The notes beneath the pieces were generated by a model that had not been told where the DNA came from, ran no database searches, and worked only from the letters and a program-made list of their open reading frames with translations. From an uncultured Pelagibacteraceae bacterium (GTDB lineage Bacteria; Pseudomonadota; Alphaproteobacteria; Pelagibacterales; AG-422-B15), in the NCBI GenBank assembly GCA_902613805.1, contig CACMIV010000001.1:62001-126000 (forward strand): DNA of 64,000 bases. The letters are read 5' to 3'. How positions within the stretch are numbered: the stretch's first letter is position 1; each line of letters begins with the position of its first letter. A program made the translations under genes and the position numbers. This document shows positions 49,997 through 59,054 of this stretch, piece by piece.

Positions 49997-51087
49997 TCTA
50001 CTTCCTTAGAAAGGAGTTTATATTTACTTTCAGCAGAGTCATGGTCAATATATAGCCCTTGAAGCCACCGACTTCCTTCAGATGTATTGTAGCTTCTTCT
50101 TCCATGCAAAGTTCTGTAATTATTCATAATTAATAAGTTACCAGGCTGTAAATGAAATTGTAATATATATTTATCTGAATTGATCATTTGATGCATAACT
50201 CTTTTAGCAGCATAAAATTCTTCCAAAACCTTTGGCTCATCGTAAAATACAAAGTCTAATCTATTACTATATTTTATTTGTTTGAGTTCTCCTCTAGCAC
50301 TTAATTTTATAATTTTTCCAGTTTTTTCTAAAATAGCATCATTATCTTCAAATTTATAATTTATTAGAGTATTTACTAGGATATTAAAAGCTTGTGGATT
50401 TTCTTTTTTTAGATCCTCTGCAACTTTGAAACCATCTACAACTGTGGAGTCTCCGCCTTTGCAACTGTTTTCAATACAAAATAAAAATTGAATTGATGGT
50501 ACTGGTTTTCTGTAGGGATTATCAGTATGCGACTCTAATTCGATGGATGTATAAGCCAAGTCATTAGGTTGTTTTTGTGACCTCACATTAAATAGCTTTC
50601 CAAAATTAGTTTCTCGAATAAACCCAATTTTTTCAGCAAATTTTATAACTTCTCCATCCTTAGCTGGCAAATCTTCGACTACAACGTAACCATACTGATG
50701 ATAAAATTTTAAAATTTCAAACAATTGCCGACTTTCGTTTGCGCCATAGGCAAAACTAAATTTTTTTAACTCAGCATCATTTTTATCCCAGTAAATCTTT
50801 GGCGGTAGGACATTTGATCTTGTAATTTCTGTTATTAATTTATCTAAACAATAAGTTGCACTATGGTTATCAGAAAATTCTACGTGCATTTTGTTGTCTG
50901 CTAGCAGCTGAGCATTCTTTATTTGCAAATCTGGTTTAATCTTTTCAGGATCATATAATCTTTGAAAAGAATTTTGATCAACTTCCCCTTTTTCAGTTGA
51001 TCGTTCCCGTATCCACAAGGGATGTATTTTAAAAATTTCCTCTTTTTCATATACTCTTAATTCTTTTGCGTCAAAATCTAGCTTCAT
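49993..51087 (-). CDS. TauD/BBOX-type 2OG-Fe(II) dioxygenase, TmpA-like
   Basis: A gamma-butyrobetaine-hydroxylase-like dioxygenase of 364 residues: an N-terminal DUF971-type domain (about 1-95), then a TauD domain. The iron triad is H187-x-D189 (LESHTDNPY) and H328 (YRTLHGRRS); R340 should bind 2OG. The N-domain lacks the zinc cysteines of BBOX. Human BBOX hydroxylates gamma-butyrobetaine. The close relative TmpA hydroxylates trimethylaminoethylphosphonate, and the ATGA-coupled HD gene points to that role. Trimethyllysine hydroxylase is a third possibility, as this family is easily misnamed. Confidence 0.78.
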   Translation of the reverse strand: MKLDFDAKELRVYEKEEIFKIHPLWIRERSTEKGEVDQNSFQRLYDPEKIKPDLQIKNAQLLADNKMHVEFSDNHSATYCLDKLITEITRSNVLPPKIYWDKNDAELKKFSFAYGANESRQLFEILKFYHQYGYVVVEDLPAKDGEVIKFAEKIGFIRETNFGKLFNVRSQKQPNDLAYTSIELESHTDNPYRKPVPSIQFLFCIENSCKGGDSTVVDGFKVAEDLKKENPQAFNILVNTLINYKFEDNDAILEKTGKIIKLSARGELKQIKYSNRLDFVFYDEPKVLEEFYAAKRVMHQMINSDKYILQFHLQPGNLLIMNNYRTLHGRRSYNTSEGSRWLQGLYIDHDSAESKYKLLSKEVE

Positions 51088-51103
51088 ATTTGAAAATATA
51101 TGA

Positions 51104-53044
51104 TTAATAGTCTAATTCTTCAATATTTTCATATTCTGTAAGACATTCTGGATTTGCAAGAGCCTCCATATTTTTAACTTTTTTACCGTTTATAATATCT
51201 CTTACAGTCAATTCTGCTATCTTACCGCTCCGAGTTCTTGGAATATCAGTAACTTGAATAATCTTTGCGGGAACATGTCTGATGGAGGTTGAATTTTTAA
51301 TATTTTCCTTGATATTGGCAACTAATTTATCATTTAGATGGCTTTTGGCTTTAAGAGTTATAAATAAAATAATTCTTACGTCATCATTCCATTCTTGCCC
51401 AACCACAATCGATTCATTGATATCTTCTAGTTTTTCAACAGACCTATATATTTCTGCAGTACCAATTCTAATACCGCCAGGATTGAGAGTTGAGTCGGAG
51501 CGCCCAAAGATTATGAAACCCTTATTTGCTGTTTTGATTGCATAGTCTCCTTGTGTCCAAATATTGGGAAATTTTGAAAAATATGATTTTATATATTTTT
51601 CTTTATTAACATCATCCCAGAACCCAATTGGCATTGAAGGAATTGCTGATTTGCAGACTAGTTCTCCTTTTTGCTGAGTACTAACCCCATCTTCATTAAA
51701 TATATCTACATCAACTCCTAAACATTCACATTGAATTTCTCCTGAAAATACTGCGCCGGTTGGATCTCCTCCAACAAAACATGAAACAATATCAGTACCG
51801 CCACTAATAGAAGCTAAATGTACGTCTTGCTTAATATTGCTATAAACATAATTAAAACTCTCACTGACTAGTGGTGATCCAGTGCTTAAAATTGTTTTTA
51901 ATTTTGATAGTTTATATTTATTTGAAATTTGAATTTGGCTATTTCTTAGCGCATCAATAAACTTTGCGCTTATGCCAAAACAAGTAATTTCCTCTTCTTC
52001 CGCCACTTTAAAAAGTGAGTCCTGATGAGGAAAAAAAGGAGACCCCTCATAAAGAACAACTGTTGCCTTAGAAGCTAGACCAGAAATAAGCCAATTCCAC
52101 ATCATCCATCCACAAGTAGTAAAATAGAAAAGCTTATCGTCTTCACAAATTTCACAGTGAAGTTGCTGTTCTTTCAAATGTTGAATTAAGGGTCCTCCAG
52201 TATTATGAACAATACATTTTGGTTTTCCAGTTGTACCGCTGGAATACAATATATACATTGGGTCATTAAACTGACATCTTTCAAAAGAGAGCTCACTCAA
52301 TTCTCTATTGTTTTCTTCAAAAAAATTTAATTTTTCATCAATAAAACTTTTGTCTTTTTGAGAATAATCAATGCATATGGACACTTCCAATGTATTAAGC
52401 TTACTCTCAACATTTTTTATTTTTTTTAAGATTTCGAATTTCTTTCCTCCATAAATATAGCTGCTAGAATAAAATAAAATTTTGGGCTCTATTTGACTAA
52501 ACCTATCTAATATAGCCTGTTCACCAAAATCCGGTGAACAAGAAGACCATACCGCACCAATTGAATTTACTGCAAGAAATGAAATCAATGTTTCTGCATT
52601 ATTAGTTACAATGCCTACAACTCTATCGCCCTTTTTAACACCAATAGATCTCAAATATTTAGCAACTAAATTTACTTTATGAATAACTTCTTCTTTGCTG
52701 TAATATTTTTTAAATCCAATTTCATTTACATAGAGTATAGGAATAGAATTTAAATTATTAATGATATTTTCACTATAGCTAAGCTTTAAGTTTGGAAAAA
52801 ATTTCTTGTCATAAATATTTTCACTTTCACTAATAGCAGGGTTTTCATTGCCGCTATAGTTTATATCTAAATAACTCAAAAGACTCGTCCAAAATAAATT
52901 AGGCTTTGCTATACTCCAGTTAAATAAGGAGTCATATTTATAGTCAAAATTTATTGAGTAGCTTTTTTTAAGATAACGATGGTATTTAATTAAGTTCGAT
53001 TGTTTTCGTCTTTTTTCGGAGGCTTGCCACAGTAATTTTTCCAT
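51104..53044 (-). CDS. Acetoacetyl-CoA synthetase
   Basis: Activates acetoacetate with ATP and CoA. Its 646 residues are the AACS length. The N-terminal FWTSLLSYLDI and NLKLSYSENIINNL segments are AACS-like, the P-loop is YSSGTTGKPKCIVH, followed by CGWMMWNWLISGLA and PGGIRIGTAEIYRSVE, with catalytic Lys in RTRSGKIAEL. In context it would recover the acetoacetate released when the BKACE enzyme (54.5 kb) cleaves 3-dehydrocarnitine with acetyl-CoA. It lies 25 bp after the aldehyde dehydrogenase and 16 bp before the dioxygenase, in one operon. Confidence 0.92.
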   Translation of the reverse strand: MEKLLWQASEKRRKQSNLIKYHRYLKKSYSINFDYKYDSLFNWSIAKPNLFWTSLLSYLDINYSGNENPAISESENIYDKKFFPNLKLSYSENIINNLNSIPILYVNEIGFKKYYSKEEVIHKVNLVAKYLRSIGVKKGDRVVGIVTNNAETLISFLAVNSIGAVWSSCSPDFGEQAILDRFSQIEPKILFYSSSYIYGGKKFEILKKIKNVESKLNTLEVSICIDYSQKDKSFIDEKLNFFEENNRELSELSFERCQFNDPMYILYSSGTTGKPKCIVHNTGGPLIQHLKEQQLHCEICEDDKLFYFTTCGWMMWNWLISGLASKATVVLYEGSPFFPHQDSLFKVAEEEEITCFGISAKFIDALRNSQIQISNKYKLSKLKTILSTGSPLVSESFNYVYSNIKQDVHLASISGGTDIVSCFVGGDPTGAVFSGEIQCECLGVDVDIFNEDGVSTQQKGELVCKSAIPSMPIGFWDDVNKEKYIKSYFSKFPNIWTQGDYAIKTANKGFIIFGRSDSTLNPGGIRIGTAEIYRSVEKLEDINESIVVGQEWNDDVRIILFITLKAKSHLNDKLVANIKENIKNSTSIRHVPAKIIQVTDIPRTRSGKIAELTVRDIINGKKVKNMEALANPECLTEYENIEELDY

Positions 53045-53069
53045 AAATTTTACTGCTTTGAATTAAATT

Positions 53070-54494
53070 TTAAGCAATATGTAATGCTTTTGTTTCAAGA
53101 TAATCTTCAAGCCCCATATCACCACCTTCGCGGCCGTTTCCAGACTCTTTATAACCGCCAAAAGGAGAGCCGTAGTTATAACCGCCTCCGTTTACATGTA
53201 CACCACCAGCTCTAAGTTGTCTTGAAACTCTTTCTGCCCTTTCAGTGTCGCCTGTTTGTAAATATGCGGCAAGTCCGTAAGGTGTGTCATTAGCTATTTC
53301 AATAGCTTCTTTTTCATCTTCAAATGGAATTATTACGAGTACGGGGCCAAAAATCTCTTCTTGAGCTACTCGCATGCTGTTATTAACATTTATGAATATA
53401 GTTGGTTTAGTAAACCAACCTTTTTCTAACCCCTCAGGTTTACCCAGTCCACCAACAAGCAGTTCGGCACCTTCATCTATTCCTATCTGAATCATGTTTT
53501 GAACTCTATCAAATTGGATTTTATCAAATAAAGGTCCTAAATGATCTCCATCCTCTTGTGGGTCTCCAACTTTTATTTCTTCAGCTGCCTTTTTTGCAAT
53601 TGTAACGACTTCATCGTAGCATTTTTTTTCAACCAGTAATCTGGTAGGAGCGTCACATGATTGTCCAGTATTAAACATACATTCATTTACAGATGCGGTT
53701 ACTTTTTCCTCAAGATCACAATCAGAAAAAACTAAATTTGGTGACTTGCCTCCAAGCTCAAGTGTAACTTTTTTGACAGTTTCAGCAGACTCTATTGTAA
53801 CCGATTTTCCGCCTCTTTTAGAGCCGGTAAACGACATCATCTCAATATCTGGATGTCTTGACATAGCTATGCCCACACCCTCGCCATCACCATGAACTAA
53901 ATTGAAAACACCTGCAGGGACACCAGCTTTATCTAGTATTTCGGCATAAACCATTGCTGATAATGGCGTATGTTCTGATGGTTTTAAAATACAAGTACAG
54001 CCAGTTGCAATAACTGGCAAAACTTTTAATGTGATTTGATTTATTGGCCAATTCCATGGAGTGATTAGACCACATACTCCAATTGGTTCTTTTAATAAAA
54101 TATCTGTATTGGATAACTCAATTTTTTCTTCATGTTTTTCTAATGCACTAATAAAACCATCCAAATGACCTATAGCTGCATCAGCTTGGGCTTCACGTGA
54201 CATTTTTCTTGGTGCACCCATCTCCATTGTCATAGCATCAGCTAAGTCATCAAATCTTTCTTCTGAAATTTTTCGTATATTTTTCAAAATATTCATTCTC
54301 TCTTCTTTAGAAGTTTTTGAAAAACTCATAAATGCATTTTTAGCAGCCTTTACTGCAATATTTACATCTTCTTCATTACCTAATATGACTTCACCGATAA
54401 CTTCCTCTGTGGCTGGATTTACGACAGGCATTTTTTTACTAGATTGTGGCGCTACCCATTGACCATTAATATAAAATTTTTGTAGATTTTGCAT
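53070..54494 (-). CDS. NAD(P)+-dependent aldehyde dehydrogenase
   Basis: A class 3-like ALDH of 474 residues. Catalytic Glu in LELGGKSPNLVF, catalytic Cys in FNTGQSCDAPTRLL, and NAD site in SFTGSKRGGKS with ITPWNWPINQ. It is the first gene of the minus-strand operon, opposite the BKACE gene. Context suggests 4-trimethylaminobutyraldehyde to gamma-butyrobetaine, or betaine aldehyde to betaine. Oxidation of a C3 semialdehyde from acrylate (DddP product) is another option. Substrate is not readable from sequence. Confidence 0.9.
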   Translation of the reverse strand: MQNLQKFYINGQWVAPQSSKKMPVVNPATEEVIGEVILGNEEDVNIAVKAAKNAFMSFSKTSKEERMNILKNIRKISEERFDDLADAMTMEMGAPRKMSREAQADAAIGHLDGFISALEKHEEKIELSNTDILLKEPIGVCGLITPWNWPINQITLKVLPVIATGCTCILKPSEHTPLSAMVYAEILDKAGVPAGVFNLVHGDGEGVGIAMSRHPDIEMMSFTGSKRGGKSVTIESAETVKKVTLELGGKSPNLVFSDCDLEEKVTASVNECMFNTGQSCDAPTRLLVEKKCYDEVVTIAKKAAEEIKVGDPQEDGDHLGPLFDKIQFDRVQNMIQIGIDEGAELLVGGLGKPEGLEKGWFTKPTIFINVNNSMRVAQEEIFGPVLVIIPFEDEKEAIEIANDTPYGLAAYLQTGDTERAERVSRQLRAGGVHVNGGGYNYGSPFGGYKESGNGREGGDMGLEDYLETKALHIA

Positions 54495-54509
54495 TTCAGA
54501 TGATGATTA

Positions 54510-54523
54510 CATACTATAGTATG
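54510..54523. promoter_or_regulatory. 14-bp perfect palindrome, candidate operator of the divergent betaine/carnitine cluster
   Basis: CATACTATAGTATG is a perfect inverted repeat (18 bp with one mismatched pair, 54507-54526). It lies in the 68-bp gap between the divergent ALDH and BKACE starts. It contains TATAGT on both strands, so it overlaps candidate -10 boxes in both directions. A dimeric repressor bound here could silence both operons at once. No regulator gene is seen in the cluster itself. Confidence 0.5.
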
Positions 54524-54562
54524 GAAATTGTAAATTAATTTTTTTTCACTCGTAAAGGAAAT

Positions 54563-55447
54563 ATGAACAGAGACGTCATTATTTCATGTGCAGTTACTGG
54601 ATCAGGAGATACGGTCAACAAACATCCAAACATACCGGTGACGCCAGAGCAAATTGCTAATGCAGCAATTGAAGCAGCGTCAGCTGGAGCTGCCATAGCG
54701 CATATCCATGTCAGAGATTTAAATACAGGAAAGGGATCAAGAGACGATGAGCTTTATAAAGAGGTTGTGAGCCGTATAAAAGATAGCGGCACAAATGTCA
54801 TAATAAATCTTACCAGTGGTATGGGCGGTGATATAGAAATTGGGCCTGAGGATGATCTATTAAAGTTCGGACCTAATACTGATTTTGTTAATGCAATTGA
54901 AAGACTAAGTCACGTTGAAGAAATATTACCAGATATATGTTCCCTTGATTGTGGAACTCTTAATTTTGGTGATGGCAATATGATTTATGTTAGTACTCCT
55001 GAACAATTAAGAATTGGTGCAAAAAGAATACAAGAATTAGGCGTAAAACCTGAATTAGAAGTTTTTGATACAGGGCATATGTGGTTTGCAAATCAAATGT
55101 ACGATGAGGGGTTACTTGACAGCCCTCCTCTATTTCAAATTTGTCTTGGCATTCCCTATGGGGCACCAGCTAATACCGGTTCAATGAAAAACATGGTAGA
55201 CATGCTACCATCGGGCAGTAACTGGGCAGCTTTTGGAATTGGGGTTCATCAAATGCCGATGGTTGCTCAAGCGGTTCTCTTGGGAGGCAATGTTAGAGTT
55301 GGTCTTGAAGACAACTTATATCTTGAAAAAGGTGTATACGCCTCAAACGGTCAACTTGTTGAAAAAGCGACGACAATAATTAATAATCTTGGTGCAAATG
55401 TTATGGGACCAGATGAAGCCAGAAAAAAACTTGGGCTTAAAGTTTGA
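54563..55447 (+). CDS. BKACE-family enzyme, probable 3-dehydrocarnitine-cleaving enzyme
   Basis: A TIM-barrel beta-keto acid cleavage enzyme of 294 residues (DUF849). The zinc ligands are H47 and H49 in IAHIHVRD, with E249 in VGLEDNLYL. It transfers the beta-keto acid's acyl fragment with acetyl-CoA. In the carnitine pathway this yields acetoacetate and betainyl-CoA, which goes to glycine betaine. Its partners carnitine dehydrogenase (next gene, ATG/TTGA overlap) and acetoacetyl-CoA synthetase (divergent operon) fix that reading. A strong ribosome-binding site (AAAGGAAAT) precedes the ATG. Family certain; substrate inferred. Confidence 0.88.
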   Translation: MNRDVIISCAVTGSGDTVNKHPNIPVTPEQIANAAIEAASAGAAIAHIHVRDLNTGKGSRDDELYKEVVSRIKDSGTNVIINLTSGMGGDIEIGPEDDLLKFGPNTDFVNAIERLSHVEEILPDICSLDCGTLNFGDGNMIYVSTPEQLRIGAKRIQELGVKPELEVFDTGHMWFANQMYDEGLLDSPPLFQICLGIPYGAPANTGSMKNMVDMLPSGSNWAAFGIGVHQMPMVAQAVLLGGNVRVGLEDNLYLEKGVYASNGQLVEKATTIINNLGANVMGPDEARKKLGLKV

Positions 55448-56418
55448 AACAAAATAAAGTCATCACTATTGTGGGTACTGGAGTAATTGGTGCAGGCTGG
55501 GCTACAAGATTTCTAGCTAAAGGTTATACTGTAAAAGCATATGACCCTAATAGTGTTTCACGTGAGCAGCTAAAAATAAATGTTCGAACTGCTTTTAAAA
55601 GCTTAAAGAAAATTGGTTTGAATAGAAATGCCTCATTAAGAAATCTTAAGGTCTATTCAAAATTACCTAATGCATTGAAGGATACAACTTTTGTTCAAGA
55701 GAATGCACCAGAAAACGAAAAGATTAAAAAAAATATACTCAAACAAATTGATAATTTAGTTGATAAGAGAGTTATAATCGCATCTAGTTCGTCAGGCTTA
55801 TTACCATCGAAAATTCAATCAGCTTGTAAGTTTCCTGAGAGAGTTTTAATAGGACATCCATTTAATCCTGTATACTTATTACCTCTAGTAGAGATTGTAG
55901 CTGGCAAGAAAACTAGTCATGTAAGTGTTAAAAAATTAAAAAAATTATATGAACATATTGGAATGCGACCACTTATTGTTCAAAAAGAAATAGAAGGATA
56001 TATTTCAGACAGACTACAAGAAGCGTTATGGCGTGAAGCCTTGCATATTATAAATGACGGGGTAGCATCAACAGATGAAGTTGATGATGCAATTGTTTAT
56101 GGTCCTGGATTGAGATGGGCTTTTATGGGGGTTTGTCTAACGTTCCATTTAGCTGGTGGAGAAACTGGCATGAAACATATGCTGGAACAATTTGGTCCTG
56201 CACTAAAACTCCCTTGGACAAAATTGAAAGCGCCTGAATTAACCAACAAACTTAAAAAAGCAATGGTTTCAGGAACAAAAAAACAAGCAGGAAAATTCAA
56301 TATTAAAGAACTAGAAAAACAAAGAGATTTGTTTTTGATTGAAATTATGAAAACTTTAAATAAGAATCAAAAAGGTAAGTTTCCGAATTGGGGTGGAAAA
56401 TATAATACATTTAAATAA
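55444..56418 (+). CDS. 3-hydroxyacyl-CoA dehydrogenase-family protein, probable carnitine 3-dehydrogenase
   Basis: Oxidises L-carnitine to 3-dehydrocarnitine with NAD+. It has 324 residues. The NAD motif is [10 protein letters not shown] (11-20). The catalytic dyad is H138 ([16 protein letters not shown]) and E150. [22 protein letters not shown] and [11 protein letters not shown] match the carnitine dehydrogenase group of this superfamily. The start is TTG 55444, overlapping the BKACE stop by 4 bp; no other start lies before the NAD motif. A fused thioesterase domain, seen in some carnitine dehydrogenases, is absent. Confidence 0.87.
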   Translation: MKQNKVITIVGTGVIGAGWATRFLAKGYTVKAYDPNSVSREQLKINVRTAFKSLKKIGLNRNASLRNLKVYSKLPNALKDTTFVQENAPENEKIKKNILKQIDNLVDKRVIIASSSSGLLPSKIQSACKFPERVLIGHPFNPVYLLPLVEIVAGKKTSHVSVKKLKKLYEHIGMRPLIVQKEIEGYISDRLQEALWREALHIINDGVASTDEVDDAIVYGPGLRWAFMGVCLTFHLAGGETGMKHMLEQFGPALKLPWTKLKAPELTNKLKKAMVSGTKKQAGKFNIKELEKQRDLFLIEIMKTLNKNQKGKFPNWGGKYNTFK

Positions 56419-56421
56419 GAT

Positions 56422-57564
56422 ATGAATGAGAATCCATCAATATCATCATTAAAAAAGAATGGTAAATCGCTTCTAATTGATTGGAGTGATGGTGAGCAGA
56501 GTAAATTTAATTTTTTATGGTTAAGGGACAATTGTCCTTCAGAAGTTCACCCTACTGCAAGGGAGAGAACCTTTAACTTGCTAAATGTTTCAGAAAATAT
56601 TCACCCAAAAGCGTTTACAATAAATGATAAAGGGCAGTTGGAGATTGAGTGGAGCGAAGGTAGCCATATAAGTCACTATGATGTCGAATGGCTTCGACAT
56701 AATTGCTACACGATGAAAAGTAAGAAAAAATATAGTTCACCTTATTTTTTGTGGGATAATAGCATGCAATCAAATTTTGAAGATATTCAAATAGATTATC
56801 AAGAAATTATTAGTGGAGATGAAGGAATAAAAAAATGGCTCGAACAACTTCACTATAAGGGCATTTCAATTGTAAAAAATGCACCCACTGAAAAAGAGTC
56901 AGGTTTTGATGTTCTATCTAATATAAGTCATCATAGAGAAACTTTTTTTAAAACACCATTTGAAGTAATCGACATTCCTAATCCAAATAATTCAGCATAT
57001 ACAGCTGCAGCTCTAAGAAATCACATCGACTTACCATATTATGAAATTGCTCCTGGCTACCAGTTCCTTCATTGTTTAATAAACGATGCAACCGGTGGTG
57101 AATCAGTTGCGTTAGATGGATTTAAAGTTGCAAGCTATATGAAAGAAAATTTTACTGAATATTTCAAGATTCTTCTTGATACACCTGTAAAATTTGTAAA
57201 TAGAGATTACACCGCAAACACAATTAGAGTAATGCATAAACCCATATTTACTCTAGATCACAACAATGATTTTAATGATATACGGTTCAGCGTTGCTTAT
57301 ATGGGAATAATGGATTGCAGTCCTGAAGTTATGGATAGCTTCTATGAAGCATATCGTAAACTTCTTTCATTGCTACATGACCCTATGTTTGAAATCAATT
57401 TCAGATTAGAAGCTGGAGATATTTTTAGCTTTAATAACAGAAGAGTCTTGCATGGCAGAAAAGAATACGATGCCAATTCAGGTAATAGACACCTCCAAGG
57501 ATATTATATTGATAGGGATGAGATCGTAGGTAGATTAAATTATTTGAATAGAATTAATCCTTAA
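56422..57564 (+). CDS. Gamma-butyrobetaine-hydroxylase-like 2OG-Fe(II) dioxygenase
   Basis: A second BBOX/TauD-type enzyme (380 residues). The N-domain motif FLWLRDNCPSEVHPTARER (31-49) resembles BBOX but has only one of the usual zinc cysteines at that place. The iron triad is H201-x-D203 (RNHIDLPYYE) and H344 (RRVLHGRKEYD), with R356 for 2OG. Likely converts gamma-butyrobetaine to carnitine, one step before the carnitine dehydrogenase gene that ends 3 bp upstream. It could alternatively be a trimethyllysine hydroxylase. The next gene, dddP, follows after 8 bp. Confidence 0.83.
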   Translation: MNENPSISSLKKNGKSLLIDWSDGEQSKFNFLWLRDNCPSEVHPTARERTFNLLNVSENIHPKAFTINDKGQLEIEWSEGSHISHYDVEWLRHNCYTMKSKKKYSSPYFLWDNSMQSNFEDIQIDYQEIISGDEGIKKWLEQLHYKGISIVKNAPTEKESGFDVLSNISHHRETFFKTPFEVIDIPNPNNSAYTAAALRNHIDLPYYEIAPGYQFLHCLINDATGGESVALDGFKVASYMKENFTEYFKILLDTPVKFVNRDYTANTIRVMHKPIFTLDHNNDFNDIRFSVAYMGIMDCSPEVMDSFYEAYRKLLSLLHDPMFEINFRLEAGDIFSFNNRRVLHGRKEYDANSGNRHLQGYYIDRDEIVGRLNYLNRINP

Positions 57565-57572
57565 TTAATAAA

Positions 57573-58943
57573 ATGAAGATAAATCGTAAAATATTACCAA
57601 ATATAAATAATTACTACAGCGATAATCATAAGATAGACCCTAGCCAGGGGGTGCATCTGGGCGATGGAACAATCAATGATGGCGATCGTGTCGAAATTGG
57701 CCCAACTGCATTAGCCTATGCTGAATGGCAAGATGCAGGGCTTATATTGCCAGATCTGACTGAGATGCGCAAAGCCAGACACAAACGCTTGACTGATGCA
57801 ATTGTAGCCAGGGGTTATGGGGGCTTATTGATGTTTGATCCCCTTAATATTCGTTATGCAACTGACACGACAAATATGCAGTTGTGGAACACCCACAATC
57901 CGTTCCGGGCGTGCTTGCTTTGTGCTGATGGGTATATGGTACTCTGGGATTATAAAAACGCACCATTCCTCGCCCAATACAATCCACTTGTTCGGGAGAG
58001 CCGCTCAGGTGCGGACATGTTTTACTTCGCCCGTGGTGACCGGATTGGGCCAGCAGCTGACGCTTTCGCAGCTGAGGTACTAGACTTAATTGCCACTCAC
58101 GCTCCAGGTTGTACACAAGTCGGTATAGACAAAATTCAGCCTGCAGGTTTAGATGCGGTCCGTCGAGCAGGGCTTGAGTACTGTGACGGTGAGGAAGTGA
58201 CAGAACGTGCACGAGCTATCAAAACCGAGCACGAATTACGAGCAATGCGCTGTTCTATTTATTCTTGTGAACGCTCGATGGCAGTTATGGAGGAGTTTGC
58301 ACGCGCAGAAATTCCAAAAGGTGGTGTGACAGAGGATGATGTTTGGGCGGTACTCCATGCAGAAAATATTAAAAGAGGTGGCGAGTGGATTGAGACAAGA
58401 CTGCTTACTTCAGGGCCACGCACCAACCCATGGTTTCAAGAATGTGGGCCAAGGATCATATCTGAGAACGAAATTCTTGCTTTTGATACTGATTTGATCG
58501 GCCCCTATGGGATTTGTGCAGATCTCAGTCGTACCTGGTGGATTGGAGATAGTTTAGCGCCAGCTAATATGCGCGAGAGTTATGCAGAGGCAGTAGAACA
58601 CATTCGCTATAACACAAGGCTTCTCAAGCCCGGCCTCCACATGGAAGACTTAACTCATTCTTTGCACGTGTTGCAGGACAAGTATCAGGCGCTCAAGTAT
58701 TCATCACCTATGCATGGTGTCGGGATGTGTGACGAATGGCCATTGATCGCCTACCCAGACCGTTTGGTTAAAAATGCCTTTGACGCTGTTCTGGAACCAG
58801 GACTGACTCTTTGTGTCGAGGCTTTGGTGGGTGAAGTTAATGGGGACCACATGGTCAAGCTTGAGGATCAGGGTGTCGTAACAAATAATGGTTACGAAAC
58901 GATTTCTACTTATCCGCTTGATGAGCGTTTGTTTTCAAATTAG
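57573..58943 (+). CDS. dddP: DMSP lyase DddP (M24-fold metalloenzyme)
   Basis: Cleaves dimethylsulfoniopropionate to dimethyl sulfide and acrylate. It has 456 residues in the M24 creatinase/aminopeptidase fold. The metal ligands published for Roseobacter DddP (D295, D297, D307, H371, E406, E421) are all found with a constant offset of ten: D305, D307, D317, H381, E416, E431. Long blocks such as DPLNIRYATDTTNMQLWN and RGGEWIETRLL match DddP, not Xaa-Pro peptidase. G+C is 29/60, 33/60 and 30/60 in three 60-base lines (57661, 58381, 58621), against 20/60 and 19/60 in flanking genes. The first about 20 codons are only 13/60 G+C. Strong sign of transfer. Confidence 0.92.
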   Translation: MKINRKILPNINNYYSDNHKIDPSQGVHLGDGTINDGDRVEIGPTALAYAEWQDAGLILPDLTEMRKARHKRLTDAIVARGYGGLLMFDPLNIRYATDTTNMQLWNTHNPFRACLLCADGYMVLWDYKNAPFLAQYNPLVRESRSGADMFYFARGDRIGPAADAFAAEVLDLIATHAPGCTQVGIDKIQPAGLDAVRRAGLEYCDGEEVTERARAIKTEHELRAMRCSIYSCERSMAVMEEFARAEIPKGGVTEDDVWAVLHAENIKRGGEWIETRLLTSGPRTNPWFQECGPRIISENEILAFDTDLIGPYGICADLSRTWWIGDSLAPANMRESYAEAVEHIRYNTRLLKPGLHMEDLTHSLHVLQDKYQALKYSSPMHGVGMCDEWPLIAYPDRLVKNAFDAVLEPGLTLCVEALVGEVNGDHMVKLEDQGVVTNNGYETISTYPLDERLFSN

Positions 58944-58989
58944 AAATGCTTATTCATTCCAAAAAAGAATAGCCTTGTCATTTTTTTAA

Positions 58990-59017
58990 TTCGACAGAAT
59001 ATTAAATTAGGTATAAT
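58990..59017 (+). promoter_or_regulatory. Candidate promoter of the betaine methyltransferase operon
   Basis: TTCGAC (58990-58995) and a perfect TATAAT (59012-59017) are 16 bp apart, 37 bp before the ATG. This lies in the 111-bp gap after dddP. It implies that the betaine demethylation genes can be transcribed without the dddP operon. Confidence 0.45.
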
Positions 59018-59054
59018 TTTTTATTTATTGTTTGAATAAATTAGGAGTGCATTC

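Noticed and set aside
57844-58212. 122-codon minus-strand open frame inside dddP
   Set aside because: It is antisense to a well-conserved dddP region and exists because the higher G+C makes stops rarer; no domain recognised.
57573-58943. Annotation of dddP as an Xaa-Pro aminopeptidase
   Set aside because: The fold is shared, but long diagnostic blocks and the ligand spacing match DddP.
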